64,000 nucleotides of DNA from Pseudomonas sp. Z8(2022) (GCF_025837155.1 NZ_CP107549.1:3782001-3846000); one strand, 5' to 3'. Counted from the stretch's first letter, positions 22,373-33,982 are shown. Translations and numbers: made by a program. Notes: generated by a model not told the origin, from the sequence alone.

Positions 22373-23674
22373 TTATTGCAAAGTATGTTGCTCGATGAAG
22401 ACCTGAGGCTCCAAACCCTCGCGACTCACCAGGCGATTGAGCTCGACCCGCGGCAAACGCACCGACAGCAAGCTGTGCCCCTGGTCGTCGTGCTCTTCGC
22501 CCTGCACTGCCCCCAGGGCGAAGAACTGCGCCCGCAGCCTTCCCAGACGTTGCGGCAGCTGCAGGGTGGCGACGAACAGATCCTCGCCCAACAGCTCTGC
22601 AACCGCCTGTCGCAACAAGTCCAGACCACGCCCTTCGCGCGCAGACAACCAGACACGAACCGGTTTGCCATCACTATCACGCTGGATCTGCGGTTCCACA
22701 CCTTCCAACAAATCCAGCTTGTTGTACACCTCGAGCATCGGCAACTCGTTCGCGCCGATCTCCTTGAGCACGGCCTGAACCTGCTCGATCTGCGCCATGC
22801 GCTCGGGCTCATGGGCATCGATCACATGCAGCAGCAGATCGGAGTTGCTCGATTCTTCCAGCGTAGCGCGGAAGGCTTCGACCAGCTTGTGCGGCAGGTG
22901 ACGAATGAAACCCACGGTATCGGCCAGCACGATCGGGCCGAGGTCATCGAGCTCAAGGCGGCGCAAGGTCGGGTCGAGGGTGGCGAACAACTGGTCGGCC
23001 GCGTACACCTCGGAAGTCGTCAGGGCGTTGAACAGGGTGGACTTGCCAGCGTTGGTGTAGCCGACCAGCGAGACCGAAGGAATGTCGGCACGCTTGCGGC
23101 CACGCCGCGCCTGCTCGCGCTGACTGCGTACCTTTTCCAGGCGCGCCTTGATCTGGCGGATACGCACCCGCAGCAGGCGGCGGTCGGTTTCCAGCTGGGT
23201 TTCACCCGGACCGCGCAGGCCGATACCGCCCTTCTGCCGCTCAAGGTGGGTCCAGCCACGCACCAGGCGCGTGCTCATATGGTCGAGCTGAGCCAGCTCG
23301 ACCTGCAGCTTGCCCTCATGGGTGCGCGCGCGCTGGGCGAAGATATCGAGGATCAGCCCGGTACGATCGAGCACACGACACTCGAAGGCGCGCTCGAGGT
23401 TGCGCTCCTGGCTGGGAGTCAGGGTGTGATTGAAGATGACCAGATCGGCTTCGGCGGCCTTGACCTGGTCGCGCAGTTCCTCGACCTTGCCGCTGCCGAT
23501 CAGGAACTTGGCAGTCAGACGACTGCTGGGCACGCAAAAGAAAGCGACCATGTCAGCGCCTGCCGACATGGCCAATTCTTGAAACTCCTGGGGATCTTCG
23601 CTCGCCTCGGAGTCTTGGCCTTCCAGATGAACCAGGATGGCCCGCTCACCGCCCTCATGACGCTCGAAGAACAA
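22373..23674 (-). CDS. hflX: Ribosome-associated GTPase HflX
   Basis: A 433-residue translational GTPase-like protein that splits stalled ribosomes. An N-terminal HflX domain with glycine-rich linker (GGIGLRGPGETQLETDRR) is followed by a G domain with P-loop GYTNAGKST (205-213), G3 DTVGF and G4 NKLD. The start is TTG at 23674 (MFFERHEGGERAIL...), preceded by AGGGGG about six bases upstream; no ATG gives a complete N-terminus. It lies 13 bases after hfq, the standard hfq-hflX arrangement. Confidence 0.95.
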   Translation of the reverse strand: MFFERHEGGERAILVHLEGQDSEASEDPQEFQELAMSAGADMVAFFCVPSSRLTAKFLIGSGKVEELRDQVKAAEADLVIFNHTLTPSQERNLERAFECRVLDRTGLILDIFAQRARTHEGKLQVELAQLDHMSTRLVRGWTHLERQKGGIGLRGPGETQLETDRRLLRVRIRQIKARLEKVRSQREQARRGRKRADIPSVSLVGYTNAGKSTLFNALTTSEVYAADQLFATLDPTLRRLELDDLGPIVLADTVGFIRHLPHKLVEAFRATLEESSNSDLLLHVIDAHEPERMAQIEQVQAVLKEIGANELPMLEVYNKLDLLEGVEPQIQRDSDGKPVRVWLSAREGRGLDLLRQAVAELLGEDLFVATLQLPQRLGRLRAQFFALGAVQGEEHDDQGHSLLSVRLPRVELNRLVSREGLEPQVFIEQHTLQ

Positions 23675-23687
23675 TGCAACCCCCTAT

Positions 23688-23969
<282 letters not shown>

Positions 23970-24049
23970 TCAATTTTCAGTAATTTCAGTAAGTAAACAA
24001 TAGCTTCAGACCGACTCACCCCCAAGGATAGACGGCCAGCGGCAAGGTC

Positions 24050-25024
24050 TCATTTCAATATGGAGACGCTTGCCAGGTATTTCAAGGCGCGAGACAGATT
24101 GTCGCAGGCCAGACTGTCCAGCCAGTGCAAGTCGTCCCAACCGCGCAACCAGGTGAATTGTCGCTTGGCCAACTGCCGAGTGGCGATGATGCCGCGCTCG
24201 ACCATTTCGTCCCGGGACAGCTCGCCATCGAGGTACTCCCACACCTGGCGATAACCCACCGCCCGTATAGACGGCAGTCCCGCGTGCAAGTCACTTCGAC
24301 TACGCAGGGTTTCGACCTCTTCCACGAAACCCTGTTCCAACATCGCCCGAAATCGTTGAGCGATGCGGTCATGCAAAATCTGACGCTGCGCTGGTGCGAT
24401 AGCAAGCTGGACAACAGTATAGGGCAATTGCCCACCGCCCGACGTGCCCGTATCAGGATTTCCTGCTGCCTGGCGCCGACGATGCTCGGTCATGCTCAGA
24501 CCGCTGACGAGGTAGACCTCCAACGCCCTGGTCAGCCGCTGTGGATCGTTGGGATGGATACGCGCAGCGGACTCGGGATCGACCGCAGCCAGCTCGCGAT
24601 GCAGCACTTCCCAACCTTCGGCCAGTGCGCGCGCCTCGAGTTCGGCACGAATCGCCGGGTCGGCACTTGGCATATCGGCCAGTCCTTCCAGCAGCGCCTT
24701 GTAATAGAGCATGGTGCCGCCCACCAGCAGCGGAATACGGCCGCGCGCCGTACTCTCGGCCATGGCCGCCAGGGCATCGGCGCGAAATTCGGCGGCCGAA
24801 TAGCTCTCGGCCGGATCAAGAATGTCGATCAGGGCATGGGGAAACTCATCGAGCACCGCCCGCTCGGGCTTGGCCGTGCCGATATCCATGCCACGGTAGA
24901 TCAGCGCCGAATCCACGCTGATCAGATCACACGGCAGTGCGCGTGCCAGCTCCAGGGCCAGATCGGTCTTGCCGGCAGCGGTCGGGCCCATCAGGAAGAT
25001 GGCCGGTGGCAGTCCAGCGGCCAT
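24050..25024 (-). CDS. miaA: tRNA dimethylallyltransferase MiaA
   Basis: A 324-residue enzyme that adds dimethylallyl to N6 of A37 in tRNAs reading UNN codons. The P-loop GPTAAGKT is at residues 13-20, followed by [16 protein letters not shown] and the DILDP motif. The ATG at 25024 overlaps the mutL stop by one base (TGATG). About 100 bases separate it from hfq, leaving room for an hfq promoter. Confidence 0.97.
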   Translation of the reverse strand: MAAGLPPAIFLMGPTAAGKTDLALELARALPCDLISVDSALIYRGMDIGTAKPERAVLDEFPHALIDILDPAESYSAAEFRADALAAMAESTARGRIPLLVGGTMLYYKALLEGLADMPSADPAIRAELEARALAEGWEVLHRELAAVDPESAARIHPNDPQRLTRALEVYLVSGLSMTEHRRRQAAGNPDTGTSGGGQLPYTVVQLAIAPAQRQILHDRIAQRFRAMLEQGFVEEVETLRSRSDLHAGLPSIRAVGYRQVWEYLDGELSRDEMVERGIIATRQLAKRQFTWLRGWDDLHWLDSLACDNLSRALKYLASVSILK

Positions 25025-26895
25025 CAACGCCCCCGCAGGAACAGCTTGTCGAGGTCATCCATGCCCAGCTGCGTCCAGGTCGGACGGCCATGGTTGCATT
25101 GGCCGCTGCGTTCGGTCTGTTCCATGTCACGCAGCAGGGCATTCATCTCGGGGATGGTCAGGCGCCGGTTGGCACGCACCGAACCATGACAGGCCATGGT
25201 CGCCAGCAGCTCGTTGAGGTGCGCCTGGATGCGGTCGCTGGTGCCATATTCCAGCAGGTCAGCCAAGACATCTCGCACCAACTGGGTGGCTTCGGCCTGC
25301 TTGAGCAGCACAGGGATCTGGCGAATCGCCACGCTTTCCTCGCCCAGACGCTGCAGCTCGAAACCCAGGCGCTGGAACCACTCACCATGTTCTTCAGCGC
25401 AGTCCGCCTCGCGCTGACTGAGGGCAATGGACTCCGGCACCAGCAATGGCTGACCACGCAGGCCCTCACTGGCCATGGCCTGTTTCAGGCGTTCATAGGT
25501 GATGCGTTCGTGGGCGGCATGCATGTCCACCACCACCATGCCCTGGGCATTCTCGGCGAGAATATAGACGCCCTTGAGCTGCGCCACGGCGTAACCGAGC
25601 GGCGGAATGTCGCCCTGCTCCTGCGGCATGGGCTGAGCCTGAGCCGTCGGCAGCGGCGAGAAGTACTCGCGGTAGGCGGCCTGAGCCTCGCCCGTCGACA
25701 CACCGGGACTGACGGCCGGCTGCTGGTATCCCGAGCCGGTGCCGCGCCAGGCCGGCTGCATGCTGGGCGCCGGTGTTTCCAGAATGCTGGCAGCCAGACC
25801 CATCTCGCCCTGCGGGCCGAACTCCCCTGCAGCCAGCCCCGTCGGGCGCACCATGGGTGATACGGCGGCAGGCGCTGCGACCTGATCTTCAGGGCGCACA
25901 TCGGCCAGGGCACGATGCAGCGTGCCGTAGAGGAAGTCATGCACCATGCGGCTATCACGGAAGCGCACTTCGTGCTTGGTCGGGTGAACGTTGACGTCCA
26001 CCGTCGCCGGGTCGATTTCCAGGAACAGCACGAAGGTCGGGTGGCGGCCATTGAACAGCACGTCGCGGTAAGCCTGACGCACCGCATGAGCGACCAGCTT
26101 GTCGCGCACCATGCGGCCGTTGACGTAGAAATACTGCAGATCCGCCTGGCTGCGCGAGAAGGTCGGCAGGCCAACCCAGCCCCACAGCCGCAGCCCGCCG
26201 CGCTCGATTTCGATGGGTAGCGCCTGCTCCAGGAACGCCGGACCGCAAACTGCGGCAACGCGACGCGCGCGACTGATCTCGTCACCTGCCTCGTGCAGGC
26301 TGAGCACGGTCTTGCCATTGTGGCGCAGGTGAAAGCCGACATCGAAACGCGCCAGCGCCAGGCGCTTGATCACTTCCTGCAGGTGATCGAACTCGGTTTT
26401 CTCGGCACGCAGAAACTTGCGCCGTGCCGGGGTATTGAAGAACAGGTCACGCACCTCCACCGAGGTGCCCACCGGATGTGCCGCGGGCTGCACGCGCGGC
26501 TCCATGTCGCGCCCTTCGGTTTCCACCTGCCAGGCCTGCGCTGCATCGGCCGTACGCGAGGTGAGGGTCAGACGCGATACCGAACTGATCGACGCCAGCG
26601 CCTCGCCGCGAAAACCCATGCTGAGCACAGCTTCCAGGTCCTCCAGCTCGCGAATCTTGCTGGTGGCATGGCGCGCCAAGGCCAGCGGCAGATCATCGGC
26701 AGCGATGCCAGAACCATCGTCACGCACCTTGAGCAGCTTGACGCCACCCTGCTCGACTTCGACATCGATGCGCCGGGCACCTGAGTCCAGGCTGTTTTCC
26801 AGCAGTTCCTTGGCCACCGAAGCCGGGCGCTCGACCACCTCGCCCGCGGCAATCTGGTTGGCCAGGCGCGGGCTGAGCAAATGAATACGGGACAT
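25024..26895 (-). CDS. mutL: DNA mismatch repair protein MutL
   Basis: A 623-residue GHKL ATPase that links MutS mismatch recognition to strand processing. N-terminal motifs NSLDSGA, DDGSGI and GFRGEAL are present. The C-terminal dimerisation domain carries [12 protein letters not shown], which fits the DxHA(x)2E(x)4E endonuclease motif expected in species lacking MutH, Pseudomonas included. A long variable linker (about 340-430, Pro/Ala/Gln rich) joins the two halves. Start is ATG at 26895, or GTG at 26904, which would overlap the amiB stop (TAGTG); no strong Shine-Dalgarno decides between them. Confidence 0.95.
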   Translation of the reverse strand: MSRIHLLSPRLANQIAAGEVVERPASVAKELLENSLDSGARRIDVEVEQGGVKLLKVRDDGSGIAADDLPLALARHATSKIRELEDLEAVLSMGFRGEALASISSVSRLTLTSRTADAAQAWQVETEGRDMEPRVQPAAHPVGTSVEVRDLFFNTPARRKFLRAEKTEFDHLQEVIKRLALARFDVGFHLRHNGKTVLSLHEAGDEISRARRVAAVCGPAFLEQALPIEIERGGLRLWGWVGLPTFSRSQADLQYFYVNGRMVRDKLVAHAVRQAYRDVLFNGRHPTFVLFLEIDPATVDVNVHPTKHEVRFRDSRMVHDFLYGTLHRALADVRPEDQVAAPAAVSPMVRPTGLAAGEFGPQGEMGLAASILETPAPSMQPAWRGTGSGYQQPAVSPGVSTGEAQAAYREYFSPLPTAQAQPMPQEQGDIPPLGYAVAQLKGVYILAENAQGMVVVDMHAAHERITYERLKQAMASEGLRGQPLLVPESIALSQREADCAEEHGEWFQRLGFELQRLGEESVAIRQIPVLLKQAEATQLVRDVLADLLEYGTSDRIQAHLNELLATMACHGSVRANRRLTIPEMNALLRDMEQTERSGQCNHGRPTWTQLGMDDLDKLFLRGR

Positions 26896-26903
26896 GACAC
26901 TCA

Positions 26904-28331
26904 CTACTGGGCAGCCAGGGAGGTGGCGGGTATCTGCAATGTCTGGCCGACCTTGATCACGTCGCCATTGAGCTTGTTGGCGCCGCGCAGGGCAGCCAGG
27001 CTGATCTGATAGCGCTGAGCGATGAGCGCCAGACTTTCACCGCGTGCCACCACGTGCTCGCGCGGGCCGGCGACGATCTTGCCTTCGTCACGCAACCAGG
27101 CCACGTAGGTGCCGGGCGGCGGGTTTTCGTGGAAGAACTGCTTGACCCCGGTAGTAATCGAGCGGGCCAGGGCCTGCTGATGGCTGGCGGTATGCAGCTT
27201 CTTCGCCTCGTTGGGATTGGAGATAAAGCCGGTTTCCACCAGGATCGAGGGAATATCCGGAGACTTCAGCACCATGAAGCCCGCCTGCTCGACACGGCGC
27301 TTGTGCAGCGGAGTGATGTTGCCCATGTTCGACAGCACCTTCTGCCCCACATTGAGGCTGGAGGACAGCGAAGCGGTCATCGACAGATCCAGCAGCACGC
27401 CGGCGAGCATCTTGTCCTTGTCGTCGAGGCTGACGTTGCCGGCACCACCGATCAGGTCCGACTGGTTCTCGGCATCAGCCAGCCAGCGGGCTGTCTCGGA
27501 AGTTGCACCGCGTTCGGACAGGGCATAGACCGAAGCCCCGAATGCCGCAGAGCGCGGCGCGGCATCGGCATGAATGGAAACGAACAGATCCGCGCCCTTC
27601 TTGCGCGCAATTTCGGTGCGCTTGCGCAGCGGAATGAAGTAGTCGCCGGTACGCACCAGCTCGCCACGGAAGCCCTTCTCGGCGTTGATCTGCCGCTGCA
27701 GTTCCTTGGCGATGGCCAGAGTCACGTGCTTCTCGTATTGCCCCTTGACCGGCGAGAGCGCGCCCGGGTCCTCGCCACCATGGCCGGCATCGATGGCGAC
27801 GATGATATCGCGCTTGCCGTTGGGCACGGGCGTCAGTTTGGGCGAAGGCTGGGTCGGTGTGACCGGCACCGGTGGCGCACTGGCGGAAGCACTGGGCGCC
27901 TGAGTGGCAGGCGGCGCACCGCCCTGATCGAACAGGTCAACCACCAGGCGATGGCCGTACTGCTGATTGGGGGCCAGGGTAAAACTCTTCGGTGAAACCG
28001 GCGCCGACAGGTCGATGACCACACGCAGATCATCGGCACTGCGCTGAGCCGAACGCACGCCGGTGATGGGGGTATTGGCGAGGGAAAGCTGATCGAGGCT
28101 GGTGGCCAGCTTGGCGCCGCTAACATCGATGACGATGCGATCGGGAGCTGCCAGAGTGAACACACTGTGCTGTACCGGGCCGGACAGGTCGAAGACCAGG
28201 CGGGTATTGTCAGGCGCACGCCACAGACGCACGCCGCGCACATCGGAGGCAGCCAGCACCTCGGCAGCCAGGGCCGCCAACAATACCCCCACAGCGGTAA
28301 CCAGCGCGCCTATGCGCATAACCAACCCCAT
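26904..28331 (-). CDS. amiB: N-acetylmuramoyl-L-alanine amidase AmiB
   Basis: A 475-residue periplasmic cell-wall hydrolase that splits daughter cells. It has a signal peptide (about 1-28), an AMIN targeting domain (about 30-130), a Pro/Thr/Ala-rich linker, an Amidase_3 catalytic domain with zinc-site motifs ([13 protein letters not shown] and SIHADA), and a C-terminal LysM domain (about 428-472) that binds peptidoglycan. The start at 28331 is taken as annotated; an ATG four codons downstream (28319) would also leave a working signal peptide. It sits between tsaE and mutL, as in other gamma-proteobacteria. Confidence 0.95.
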   Translation of the reverse strand: MGLVMRIGALVTAVGVLLAALAAEVLAASDVRGVRLWRAPDNTRLVFDLSGPVQHSVFTLAAPDRIVIDVSGAKLATSLDQLSLANTPITGVRSAQRSADDLRVVIDLSAPVSPKSFTLAPNQQYGHRLVVDLFDQGGAPPATQAPSASASAPPVPVTPTQPSPKLTPVPNGKRDIIVAIDAGHGGEDPGALSPVKGQYEKHVTLAIAKELQRQINAEKGFRGELVRTGDYFIPLRKRTEIARKKGADLFVSIHADAAPRSAAFGASVYALSERGATSETARWLADAENQSDLIGGAGNVSLDDKDKMLAGVLLDLSMTASLSSSLNVGQKVLSNMGNITPLHKRRVEQAGFMVLKSPDIPSILVETGFISNPNEAKKLHTASHQQALARSITTGVKQFFHENPPPGTYVAWLRDEGKIVAGPREHVVARGESLALIAQRYQISLAALRGANKLNGDVIKVGQTLQIPATSLAAQ

Positions 28332-28341
28332 CGTTTCTTGT

Positions 28342-28809
28342 TCATTGCTTGCCGCTCAGGGCCTTGCACCAGGCCTCCCCTCGAGCCCCATGCCCCTGCA
28401 GCAACAGCGAACGGCCGCCCGCTTGGGGGCTAATGGTAATGTCCAGGTCAGGCTTTGGCAAAACGCCCGCGCCGCGCTGCGGCCATTCGATCAGACACAG
28501 AGCGTTGCCTTCGAAGTAGTCGCGGATGCCGAGAAACTCCAGCTCCTCGGGATCGACCAGGCGGTACAGGTCGAAATGGAAGGCTCGCACATCGCCAATC
28601 TCGTAGGGCTCGACCAGGGTGAAGGTCGGACTCTTGACCGCACCGGCATGCCCCAGACCACGCAGGATGCCGCGTGACAGAGTGGTCTTGCCGGCGCCCA
28701 GATCACCGTGCAGATAGATGGTGCCCACACCACCACTGACCTCGGCGATCGACGCACCCAACGCCAGCATCGCAGCCTCGTCGGCCGCCTCGAGCTTCAC
28801 TTCACGCAA
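28342..28809 (-). CDS. tsaE: tRNA threonylcarbamoyladenosine biosynthesis ATPase TsaE
   Basis: A 155-residue P-loop ATPase needed with TsaB/C/D to form t6A37 in ANN-decoding tRNAs. The Walker A motif GDLGAGKTT and the conserved KSPTFTLVEPYE and HFDLYR segments are present. The start is TTG at 28809, with GGAGGA about nine bases upstream. It overlaps the end of nnr by 13 bases. The neighbours nnr and amiB match the usual order in Pseudomonas and E. coli. Confidence 0.96.
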   Translation of the reverse strand: MREVKLEAADEAAMLALGASIAEVSGGVGTIYLHGDLGAGKTTLSRGILRGLGHAGAVKSPTFTLVEPYEIGDVRAFHFDLYRLVDPEELEFLGIRDYFEGNALCLIEWPQRGAGVLPKPDLDITISPQAGGRSLLLQGHGARGEAWCKALSGKQ

Positions 28810-30296
28810 GGACAGAACTCCTCCAGTAACTGACGAATGGTGCCGGGCAGATCACCGGCAGCCAGCCCACGGCCGTGCAGGGCAAGTGTTTCCCCGGCCC
28901 GCGCATGCAACCAGACCGCCAGGCATGCGGCATCGTAGGGCGCCATGCCCTGCGCCAGCAGCGCGCCGATCAGGCCGGCCAGCACATCCCCCAGACCTGC
29001 ACCAGCCATTGCCGGATGACCACGACTGCACAGGGCCATACGCCCATCCGGCGCCGCGATCAGACTGCCGGCTCCCTTGAGCACAATCACCAGACCATAA
29101 CGCTGTGCCAGGGCTCGCGCCGCCGCAGGCCGGTCAGCCTGCAACAGCGCCGTGTCGATCCCCAGCAGGCGCGCCGCCTCGCCCGGATGCGGTGTCAGCA
29201 CCCCCAGGCGCGGCGCAGCGACCTGACCGGCCGCGAGCAGATTCAGCGCATCGGCGTCCCAGACCTGGGGCTGCTCGACGCCCGATACACCAGACAGCAG
29301 ACTGCGCCCCCAGGCGTCCTGCCCCATGCCCGGCCCGACCACGCAGACATCGGCGCGCTCGACCAGTGCCAGCAACTGGTTTGCCGATGACACCGCCGTG
29401 CACATGACCTCCGGCCGCCGCACCAGCGCCGCCGTGACATGCTCGGCACGCGTCGCCAGCGAAACCAGACCGGCACCGGCGCGCAAAGCGCTGTCAGCAC
29501 TGAGCAACGCAGCGCCGCCCATGCCCAGATCGCCGCCGACCACCAGCAGATGACCGAACTGCCCCTTGTGCGCCACTGGCGAACGCGCCGCCAGGCGCGG
29601 CAGATTGGCGGGATCGAGGCGTTGCGCCACGCTGGGAGCGCTTGCCAGCAGCTGCGCATCACCCTGCAGGTCATCGAACTGCAACTCGCCGCACAACTCC
29701 GGACCAACGCCCGTCAGCAGGCCGACCTTGAGCGCGATGAAGGTCACGGTCAGATCGGCGCGCACCGCCACGCCCAGGCGTGCGCCGGTGTCGGCCTGCA
29801 AGCCTGAGGGGATGTCCACGGCCAGCACCGGCAGGCCACTCTGATTGAGCATGCGGATCGCCTGGGCATAGGGCTCACGCACGGCACCGGTGAGACCCGT
29901 ACCGAGCAGGGCGTCGACCAGCACACCGGCCAACGGCGCACACTCGCTCCAGGGCTGAATATCCACCCCCGACGCCCTGGCCTCGGCACAGGCCTGGGCG
30001 GCGTCGCCGACCAGCGCAGCGGGATCGCCGACCGCCAGGACCTGGACACGCCAACCAGCGCGCCGCGCCAGAGCCGCGACCAGATAGCCATCGCCGGCAT
30101 TGTTGCCGCGTCCGGCCAGCACGGTGATTTCGCCAGCCTCAGGCCAGCGCCGGCGCAGCGCGCGCCAGGCGGCATGAGCGGCACGCTGCATCAGCTCAAA
30201 ACCCGGCGTGCCGGCGGCGATCAGTTGCGCGTCCAGAGCGCGCACCTGTTCGGCGCTGTGCAGGCTCAAGGGCAAAGAAGAGGAAAGTGAATGCAT
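28797..30296 (-). CDS. nnr: Bifunctional NAD(P)H-hydrate repair enzyme Nnr
   Basis: A 499-residue fusion. The N-terminal YjeF_N epimerase domain (about 10-215, with AGRGNNAGDGYLVA) interconverts R- and S-NAD(P)HX. The C-terminal carbohydrate-kinase-like domain (about 235-495, with ADSALRAGAGLVSLAT, TPHPGEAARLLG and GMAGAGLGDVLAGLIGALLAQG) is the ADP-dependent dehydratase that restores NAD(P)H. The ATG at 30296 is chosen because the longer in-frame extension reads into the divergent queG promoter and lacks family character. Confidence 0.95.
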   Translation of the reverse strand: MHSLSSSLPLSLHSAEQVRALDAQLIAAGTPGFELMQRAAHAAWRALRRRWPEAGEITVLAGRGNNAGDGYLVAALARRAGWRVQVLAVGDPAALVGDAAQACAEARASGVDIQPWSECAPLAGVLVDALLGTGLTGAVREPYAQAIRMLNQSGLPVLAVDIPSGLQADTGARLGVAVRADLTVTFIALKVGLLTGVGPELCGELQFDDLQGDAQLLASAPSVAQRLDPANLPRLAARSPVAHKGQFGHLLVVGGDLGMGGAALLSADSALRAGAGLVSLATRAEHVTAALVRRPEVMCTAVSSANQLLALVERADVCVVGPGMGQDAWGRSLLSGVSGVEQPQVWDADALNLLAAGQVAAPRLGVLTPHPGEAARLLGIDTALLQADRPAAARALAQRYGLVIVLKGAGSLIAAPDGRMALCSRGHPAMAGAGLGDVLAGLIGALLAQGMAPYDAACLAVWLHARAGETLALHGRGLAAGDLPGTIRQLLEEFCPCVK

Positions 30297-30324
30297 GGCT
30301 CGCTCGCGACGGATGTCTGGCAGA

Positions 30325-30330
30325 ATTATA
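30325..30330 (-). promoter_or_regulatory. Candidate -10 element for nnr in the nnr/queG divergent region
   Basis: On the minus strand a perfect TATAAT lies 29 bases upstream of the nnr ATG; no good -35 box is visible. The intergenic space is only 61 bases, so the promoters of nnr and queG must overlap or lie back to back. A TTATAC hexamer on the plus strand could serve queG. Confidence 0.35.
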
Positions 30331-30357
30331 CGCACCTCCACCGTCTGCGCCCGACCC

Positions 30358-31422
30358 ATGTCCGAACAAACCCTCGACCTCGACGCTCTGGCCCTGTCCA
30401 TCAAGGACTGGGGGGGCGAGCTGGGTTTCCAGCAGGTCGGCATCACCGATGTCGAGCTGAGCGAGCACGAAGCGCACCTCAAGCGCTGGCTGGCGGCAGG
30501 TTACCAGGGCGAGATGGACTATATGGCCGCCCACGGCGACAAGCGCTCGCGCCCGCAGGAGTTGGTACCCGGCACATTGCGCGTGGTGTCGCTGCGCATG
30601 GACTATTGGCCTGGCGATACGCAGATGGCCCAACGCCTGGGCGAGCCTGAGCAGGCCTACGTGTCGCGCTACGCCCTGGGCCGCGACTACCACAAGCTGA
30701 TCCGCAAACGCCTGCAACAACTGGCAGAACGCATCCAGCAGAAGATCGGCCCGTTCGGCTATCGCGCCTTCGTCGACAGCGCACCGGTGCTGGAAAAGGC
30801 CATCGCCGAAAAGGCCGGCCTGGGCTGGATCGGCAAGAACACCCTGGTGCTCAATCGCAAGGCCGGCAGCTATTTCTTTCTTGGCGAGCTGTTCGTCGAC
30901 CTGCCGCTGCCGGTCGACGCGCCCCATGGCAGCGAGCACTGCGGACGCTGCAGAGCCTGCATGGATATCTGCCCCACCGCCGCCTTCGTCGGCCCTTACC
31001 AGCTGGATGCGCGGCGCTGCATCTCCTACCTGACCATCGAGCTGAAAGGCTCCATTCCGATAGAACTGCGCGCGCCCATCGGCAACCGGGTGTTCGGCTG
31101 CGACGACTGCCAGATCGTCTGCCCGTGGAATCGTTTCGCCCGCCCCACCGAACAGAGCGACTTCCAGCCACGTCACGGCCTGGACAATAGCGGCCTGGCC
31201 GAGCTGTTCATGTGGACGGAGCAGGAGTTTCTCAGCCGCACCGAGGGCTCGCCGCTACGCCGTGCCGGCTACGAGCGCTGGCTGCGCAATCTGGCGGTCG
31301 GTCTGGGCAATGCACCTTCGACCATCCCGGTGCTGCAGGCGCTGCAGGCACGCCGCGAGCATCCATCGGAACTGGTGCGCGAACATGTGGAGTGGGCACT
31401 GGGGCGGCACAACGCCTTGTAG
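30358..31422 (+). CDS. queG: Epoxyqueuosine reductase QueG
   Basis: A 354-residue cobalamin-dependent Fe-S enzyme that reduces epoxyqueuosine to queuosine in tRNA. Two [4Fe-4S] cluster motifs are seen: Cys195, Cys198, Cys201 and Cys205 (CGRCRACMDIC), and Cys221 with Cys248, Cys251 and Cys255 (CDDCQIVC). A HEAT-like C-terminal region for tRNA binding follows. The ATG at 30358 (MSEQTLDLDALAL) is chosen over an upstream in-frame start that would overlap nnr. Confidence 0.95.
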   Translation: MSEQTLDLDALALSIKDWGGELGFQQVGITDVELSEHEAHLKRWLAAGYQGEMDYMAAHGDKRSRPQELVPGTLRVVSLRMDYWPGDTQMAQRLGEPEQAYVSRYALGRDYHKLIRKRLQQLAERIQQKIGPFGYRAFVDSAPVLEKAIAEKAGLGWIGKNTLVLNRKAGSYFFLGELFVDLPLPVDAPHGSEHCGRCRACMDICPTAAFVGPYQLDARRCISYLTIELKGSIPIELRAPIGNRVFGCDDCQIVCPWNRFARPTEQSDFQPRHGLDNSGLAELFMWTEQEFLSRTEGSPLRRAGYERWLRNLAVGLGNAPSTIPVLQALQARREHPSELVREHVEWALGRHNAL

Positions 31423-31509
31423 AGCGAGTGACGCCCATAACCCGGATGGCCTGCCGGCCACCAATCATGCCCGCATCACGGGAGACTCCCGCTGCGCAGG
31501 CGGTGCTCA

Positions 31510-32052
31510 TCAGACCTTGAGGAAATGCTCGCGGTAGTGGCGCAGCTCGGCGATGGACTCGCGGATGTCGTCCAGCGCCTGGTGCGTGGCGGTCTTCTGG
31601 AAGCTGTCCTTGACCTGCGGCGCCCACATGCCGGCGAGGATTTTCAGCGTCGAGACGTCCAGGTAGCGGTAGTGGAAGTAGGCTTCCAGCGCCGGCATGT
31701 ACTTGTAGAGGAAACGGCGATCCTGACCGATGCTGTTGCCGCAGATCGGCGACTTGCCCTTCGGCACCCATTGCTCCAGGAAGGCGATGGTCTGCGCTTC
31801 GGCCTCTGCCATATCGATGCGGCTCTCGCGCACACGCTGGGTCAGGCCGCTCTGGCCATGGGTGCGGGTATTCCACTCGTCCATGCCGGCCAGGGCCTCG
31901 TCACTCTGGTGAATGGCGATCACCGGGCCTTCGGCGAGCACATTCAGATCGCTGTCGGTGACGATGGTCGCCATCTCGATGATCACATCGCGCTCCGGCT
32001 CCAGGCCGGTCATTTCCAGATCGATCCAGATCAGGTTGTTGGGGTTTTGCAT
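31510..32052 (-). CDS. orn: Oligoribonuclease
   Basis: A 180-residue DEDDh 3'-to-5' exonuclease that degrades 2- to 5-nt RNAs, including pGpG from cyclic di-GMP breakdown, and is essential in many gamma-proteobacteria. Asp11 and Glu13 ([10 protein letters not shown]) open the DEDDh active site, and [10 protein letters not shown] near the C-terminus supplies the His/Asp pair. AAGGAG lies eight bases before the ATG. It is convergent with queG. Confidence 0.97.
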   Translation of the reverse strand: MQNPNNLIWIDLEMTGLEPERDVIIEMATIVTDSDLNVLAEGPVIAIHQSDEALAGMDEWNTRTHGQSGLTQRVRESRIDMAEAEAQTIAFLEQWVPKGKSPICGNSIGQDRRFLYKYMPALEAYFHYRYLDVSTLKILAGMWAPQVKDSFQKTATHQALDDIRESIAELRHYREHFLKV

Positions 32053-32082
32053 GGTCAGGGCTCCTTCGCTCAGGCGCCAATT

Positions 32083-32862
32083 CTAGCGGATATCCGAGCC
32101 CTTGATCTGCCAGATCAGCAGAGCCGCCTGCCGCCCCTGGTCGACCTCGAGCAGCCGATCAGCCGGCACCCCCGGGATCTCGAAGGTGTTGCTGATCAGC
32201 CAGCTACCGGCACGCATCTCGGCTTGCGCCTTGGCCCAGAGTCGCGGCATCGGCACCGGAGAGAGGAAGCAGTAGACGACGTCGAACTGGCTGAGATCGA
32301 CCCGCCACAGACTTCGATAGCGAATGCTGCAGTTTTCCTGAAACAGGCAACGCAGCCAGGCGACAACGAAAAGCAGGGGCGCCGTTTCCACACCGACGAA
32401 CTGCCCGCGCGGGAACTGCCGGGCCAGTTGCAGCAGGATGCCCGCCGTACCACAGCCAAGATCGACGAAACGCAGCGGCGGCTCCAGCTCGCTCAGGCAC
32501 TGCTGCAGACGCTGCTGCGCCTTGTGCCCGCTCAGATAGAGCGGCACCCGCTCACGCAAACTGTTCCAGTTGATCAGCAGCAACAGCACAAAGCCCAGCA
32601 GAAACAGCCAGGCAGGCAAATCGGCGCGCTGCACCAGCAACAGCGCCGGCAGGAACGCCAGGTTGATCCACAGCCACCAGCGCGACAGCCCCAGGCGCCA
32701 ACCGATTGCAGCGGCCAGCACGCCTTGCAGCAGCACCACGGAAAACAGCGACATGCGCCAGTGCAACAGGGCCAGCAGGTACACCAGCACCACTACCAGC
32801 GCCACAGCCAGGCCCTGCGCCATGAGCGCGCGCAGCATCGGTGCCTTCCCGCCTGTCGTCAT
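32083..32862 (-). CDS. Membrane-anchored class I SAM-dependent methyltransferase
   Basis: A 259-residue protein. Three or four hydrophobic helices fill about residues 8-95, and a C-terminal Rossmann methyltransferase domain starts with motif [14 protein letters not shown] and continues [10 protein letters not shown]. The substrate is unknown. The gene lies between orn and rsgA in this position in several pseudomonads. I chose the ATG at 32862, with a GGGGG stretch six bases upstream; an upstream ATG at 32907 would add 15 residues and overlap the rsgA promoter region. It is divergent from rsgA. Confidence 0.75.
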   Translation of the reverse strand: MTTGGKAPMLRALMAQGLAVALVVVLVYLLALLHWRMSLFSVVLLQGVLAAAIGWRLGLSRWWLWINLAFLPALLLVQRADLPAWLFLLGFVLLLLINWNSLRERVPLYLSGHKAQQRLQQCLSELEPPLRFVDLGCGTAGILLQLARQFPRGQFVGVETAPLLFVVAWLRCLFQENCSIRYRSLWRVDLSQFDVVYCFLSPVPMPRLWAKAQAEMRAGSWLISNTFEIPGVPADRLLEVDQGRQAALLIWQIKGSDIR

Positions 32863-32950
32863 TCGCAGCCCCCGTTTCTGGCAGCCGAATGACCACCGAG
32901 CGCTCATGCTAAACTCGCCGCGATCAACACTCCACCACCCCGGACGCTCC

Positions 32951-33982
32951 ATGGCCAAACGCCAACTCAACCGCCGCCAGAGCTGGCGCATCGAAAAGAT
33001 TCAGGGCGAACGTGCCGCCCGCGCAGCCAAACGCGAATCGCGCGCCATGGAGGCACTGGAAGGCGGCGACCTGGGCCCGGAGCAGACCGGCCTGGTGATC
33101 GCTCATTTTGGCGTCCAGGTGGAAATCGAGGGTTTGCAGGGCGAACTGGCCGGCCAGGTGTTTCGCTGCCACCTGCGCGCCAACCTGCCGGCGCTGGTCA
33201 CCGGCGACCAGGTGGTCTGGCGCCCGGGCAATCAGGGCGACGGCGTGATCGTCGCGCAACTGCCGAGACACAGCGAACTGTGCCGCCCCGACATGCGCGG
33301 CCAGCTCAAGCCGGTGGCGGCCAACGTCGACCAGATCGTCATCGTCTTCGCCCCCCTGCCCGAACCACACGCCAATTTGATCGACCGCTACCTCGTCGCG
33401 GCCGAGCATGCCGGCATTCGCCCGCTGCTGCTGCTGAACAAGGCCGACCTGATCGACGAACAGAATCAGGCGGCGCTCGATGCCCTGCTCAAGGTCTATC
33501 GCCAGCTGGAGTACCCGCTGCTGGAGGTCTCGGCCCATCACGGAGACGGCATGGAGCAGTTGAAGAAGCGCCTGGACGGCCATGTCAGCGTATTCGTCGG
33601 CCAGTCCGGAGTAGGCAAGTCATCCCTGGTCAACGGCCTGCTGCCCGGCGTCGATACCCGCGTCGGCGCCCTGTCGGAGCTGACCGGCAAGGGTACGCAC
33701 ACCACCACCACCGCCCGGCTCTTCCACTTCCCCGGCGGCGGCCAGTTGATCGACTCCCCCGGTATCCGTGAATTCGGCCTGGGCCATGTCAGTCGCGACG
33801 ACGTGGAGGCAGGCTTCATCGAGTTCCACGATCTGCTCGGGCGCTGCCGTTTTCGTGACTGCAAGCACGACCGCGAACCGGGCTGCGCCCTGCTGCAAGC
33901 CCTGGAAGACGGCCGCGTGCAGCCGCAGCGCATGGCCAGCTACCGGCACATACTCGCCAGCCTGCCGCAGGACGATTACTGA
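32951..33982 (+). CDS. rsgA: Small ribosomal subunit biogenesis GTPase RsgA
   Basis: A 343-residue circularly permuted GTPase that checks 30S maturation and removes RbfA. It has a basic N-terminus, an OB fold, a permuted G domain with G4 NKAD preceding the P-loop [17 protein letters not shown] as G3, and a C-terminal zinc site ([14 protein letters not shown]). The ATG at 32951 ([10 protein letters not shown]) is canonical. An extended -10 (TGCTAAACT near 32907) lies upstream. The stop overlaps the convergent motB stop by seven bases. Confidence 0.96.
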   Translation: MAKRQLNRRQSWRIEKIQGERAARAAKRESRAMEALEGGDLGPEQTGLVIAHFGVQVEIEGLQGELAGQVFRCHLRANLPALVTGDQVVWRPGNQGDGVIVAQLPRHSELCRPDMRGQLKPVAANVDQIVIVFAPLPEPHANLIDRYLVAAEHAGIRPLLLLNKADLIDEQNQAALDALLKVYRQLEYPLLEVSAHHGDGMEQLKKRLDGHVSVFVGQSGVGKSSLVNGLLPGVDTRVGALSELTGKGTHTTTTARLFHFPGGGQLIDSPGIREFGLGHVSRDDVEAGFIEFHDLLGRCRFRDCKHDREPGCALLQALEDGRVQPQRMASYRHILASLPQDDY